NCBI GenBank assembly: GCA_020796225.1
Contig: CM036756.1
Coordinates: forward strand, 58,310,616 to 58,374,615
Source: Arion vulgaris
Lineage: Eukaryota > Mollusca > Gastropoda > Stylommatophora > Arionidae
Length of the DNA: 64,000 nt
Direction: 5' to 3'
The translations under genes and the position numbers were made by a program. Below the pieces are notes generated by a model. That model was given only the letters and a program-made list of their open reading frames with translations. It made no database searches and was not told the origin of the DNA. Positions 61,666 through 64,000 of the stretch are shown here, in pieces. Within the stretch, counting starts at the first letter, position 1. Each line of letters begins with the position of its first letter.

Positions 61666-61727
61666 ATAAGATACGCCAAACATATAAAAAAGTTGTACAA
61701 CACTGCTTTGGAGGAACTTAAGTGTTG

Positions 61728-62225
61728 ACGAGAATCGTAGTAGCGTAGTTGTTTTTTTTTTGGTTTTTTCCGATCCAGAAGCACTTGAGCTGAAAGCTCT
61801 TCGGCTCGGTGTCATGGACATCGTAACACTTCGGCTCGATGCCACGAAAACCGTAAATCTGGGGAACCTGTAGCTTTTCTGCCAATCCGCGGAGTTGAAT
61901 CCGCACTTACAGAGGACTAGTCACCCGTAGTCCAATGCGCTACGAACACGCTGGGCACGCGGGCGAGCGTAGTTGTTAGGGAACTCGCATCTTAGACGTG
62001 TGGTCCGAGTTCAATTCCACAGTGAGAGTAGAACATTTTTTCCAACCGTAACGATTCTCAGATCGACCCAGCCTTAATTGGATACTAGGAAGAAGCAATG
62101 GGAAGTAAAGGTGGCCGGAGTGATGCTGACCATAACACCTATAGTGTATCAACGGTCACAAAAATAGGGGCCAAACACAACATTTCCAAATATATTTCGA
62201 GTTACGAAAAATGGTTCCTTTATAT
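61728..62225 (+). mobile_element. SINE S4, copy 8, split by SINE S1
   Basis: Left stub 61728-61753 (GAATCGTAGTAGCGTAGTTG), right part from 61978 (GGTCCGAGTTCAATTCCAC with B box, CTCAGATCGACCCAGCC), ending CGGTCACAAAAATAGGGGCC. The A box is where the insertion struck. Confidence 0.85.
61754..61965 (-). mobile_element. SINE S1, copy 6, nested in S4, 12 bp TSD
   Basis: agcgtagttgtt at 61742-61753 and 61966-61977. Reverse S1 with T-rich tail, CCGATCCAGAAGCACTTGAG, two internal units and head ACGCTGGGCACGCGGGC. Confidence 0.92.
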
Positions 62226-62734
62226 TTGTTATGTGTTGACGATTAAATTGTAGCAAATCTGCAACTCTAATTCGTTATAGAATTTACTATCGTCATTACT
62301 GTATCTCTGAATTTGTCCAAATACTACACAAACAATATGTAATCCTTTGGGTTTAAATGTTGAAAAAAATAAAATAATGTATAATTTAATTTTGTTAAGT
62401 TTTCCAATCATTTATTTATATTTGGAAAAAAAAACTATGATTACTATTGACATTAAAAGTCAAAAACACAAACAATCTTCTTACGGAACATATTGACAGC
62501 GTGTTAAATTATCTTGATTTGAAGAACTAAATTTGTCATGGATGAACAAAAACCTACTGATCCCTCCCTGCATACACAATTTACACTAAATCTATTTCGT
62601 TATTAACATAAATAAGTGTCAAGGCCACACACGCTGTGATATGATTTACCCGTGGCCGACGCTAAATAAAACTGATTAGCTCAACCGGGAAATAAGAAAT
62701 TTATGTTTACTGTGGGATGCCTTGTGTATATGAT
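62226..62734. other. No gene recognised
   Basis: AT-rich, no coding signal, no shared family. Confidence 0.4.
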
Positions 62735-63620
62735 GTTTGATAAGATGAAACATGTAAAAACAAAGTAATATAGTTTTATAAAGTACAAAGATAAGATACA
62801 GGGACGTTTCGACCAACAAGCCTTTATCAAGTAAAGATACAAAAGAAGCAGAAAAGATTCCGACTTCCTATTCACAAGACTCCTATACAGTCAGACGATA
62901 AATCCCAAACGTCTCTAAACTGAAAATATGAGACTAAAAACGAAAATAAATATGAAGACTAGAAGTGGAAAAAAGAAGTTAAAACAATAAAAATTAAATA
63001 CAGACATTTAACATATATACATAGAATATGAGCATGAGAATAGACAGTACTAAAAAGTATAGAAATATAATACGTTGAATTCATGAAGACGCAACATACC
63101 ATTTAGAAATATAAAATGATTTTCACTAGCAAATTGACTTCGATCATCATATGTACATTATCAGATGGCCTTGCTCTGGATATCGCTAGCTCTCAAATGG
63201 ACAGTTCTATTGAAATAAGTGACTATAGAGTAGCTGAGCGTTTGCGTATATCACGTAAATGTTGGCCGATATGATCATTAAGTTTCTTGCCAGCTTCGCC
63301 TATATATGTTTTATCGCAACGTTTACATGTGATAGTGTAGATTATGTTTCGAGATTCGCATATAATACCATTTTCAATTACAGAAGTGACTTTATGAAAA
63401 GATACAGTACGCATCGCTATCGCATATGCACATATGTAGCATTGCCGACGGTCACACAAGATGGTGCCAAACTGACCTTGGAAATTGGATTTAAGACGAC
63501 TGTGTACCAACATTTCTTTAAGATTCCTGTCCCGTCTGTAAGCCACTAGATGACAATTTTGAGAGACTAAACGTTTCTCTGGATCAGATTTGGGAATAGA
63601 AAGATAATGGAATAAAATAT
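62735..63620 (-). mobile_element. Penelope-like element PLE2 (GIY-YIG part)
   Basis: Minus-strand frame 63223-63546 (107 codons) reads MAYRRDRNLKEMLVHSRLKS, the CDRRQCYIC cysteine motif, CESRNIIYTITCKRCDKTYI and GEAGKKLNDHIGQHLRDIRK, i.e. the linker, zinc motif and GIY-YIG nuclease with no frameshift (PLE1 has one). Upstream LFHYLSIPKSDPEKR lies in another frame and the RT is absent. Downstream the nuclease is worn but the conserved E stays (ASENHF). The 3' terminus (CTTGATAAAGGCTTGTTGGT, ending near 62735) matches the PLE1 end. Confidence 0.9.
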
Positions 63621-63671
63621 AAGTTTAATAAAACACTGTAGCTTCAGCGCTGACCACGCGATTACCGTGTT

Positions 63672-63735
63672 ATACATTCATGGCGCCCTAGTCATACATT
63701 CATGGCGCCCTAGTCATACATTCATGGTGTCCTAT
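63672..63735. repeat. 22 bp tandem repeat, 3 copies
   Basis: Units CATACATTCATGGCGCCCTAGT; the third has GGTGTCC. GC content rises locally over the array. Confidence 0.92.
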
Positions 63736-64000
63736 CTTGCTTTGCCAGCTTTAGAGTTAATCATATTTCCTAGAAACCAACTGATTTTTAGTTGCACTAC
63801 CATGAACCCCAATTTTCCCGCTTTTGCAATCGTGTTTTAGTTTGTAACAATTCTACCCTCCATGATGATCATGATCAGTATGATTAGAGAAGCAACCCGT
63901 GTTTCTTTCCTTTGAGTAGTCAATGTTCTAATCACTTGACTTGGTGGTTAGCTTATCATGGTCAACGCACAACAGTTCAGAAGTAAGTACAGTGCTATTG

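Overview
This window reads as non-coding, repeat-dense DNA from an animal with a large, AT-rich genome. I find no host gene with credible exons. The open frames that can be recognised are pieces of retrotransposons or translations of tandem repeats. The mix of RTE/CR1/Jockey-like LINEs, a Penelope-like element with a GIY-YIG nuclease, many tRNA-headed SINEs and hAT-type MITEs points to an invertebrate. A lophotrochozoan such as a mollusc is my guess, but nothing here proves the phylum. Family names below (S1-S9 SINEs, M1-M4 MITEs, LA-LM LINEs, PLE, U1) are local labels based on copies compared with each other inside the window. Ends are good to about 10-20 bp unless a target-site duplication (TSD) is given.

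Layout. 1-6.9 kb: S5, S6, S1 and S3 SINEs, MITEs M1 and M2, LINE scraps. 7-16 kb: decayed LINEs (LF, LH, LI, LJ, LE), SINEs S2, S4 and S8, and a noisy tandem array at 8.0-8.5 kb. 16-26 kb: SINEs plus two minisatellites (40 bp unit at 19.1 kb, 38 bp unit at 24.9 kb). 26.4-28.2 kb: the longest LINE, an RTE-like reverse transcriptase broken by frameshifts. 28.7-32.2 kb: a three-level nest, a solo LTR inside a Penelope-like element inside a LINE. 32.3-39.3 kb: LINEs with RNase H, zinc-knuckle and APE endonuclease remnants, an inverted-repeat unit at 36.4-37.2 kb, and a LINE nested in a SINE. 40-52 kb: a PLE-derived inverted element, an 88 bp satellite, a palindromic MITE, and SINE S5 nested in SINE S6. 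52-54.7 kb: a 39 bp minisatellite grown inside a SINE, and two PLE-derived inverted-terminus insertions. 55-64 kb: hAT-type MITEs nested in LINEs, a 17 bp minisatellite, and a second PLE on the minus strand.

The elements appear to work as a community. LINEs would supply the machinery for the SINEs: S5 and LINE LK end in nearly the same 3' sequence. TSD lengths separate the routes of insertion: 9-13 bp for LINE-driven insertions, 8 bp for the hAT-like MITEs, 4 bp for the LTR and 10-15 bp for PLE-type insertions. At least nine nested insertions allow relative dating. The most unusual feature is a set of short elements made of two Penelope 3' termini in inverted orientation, each with its own TSD.
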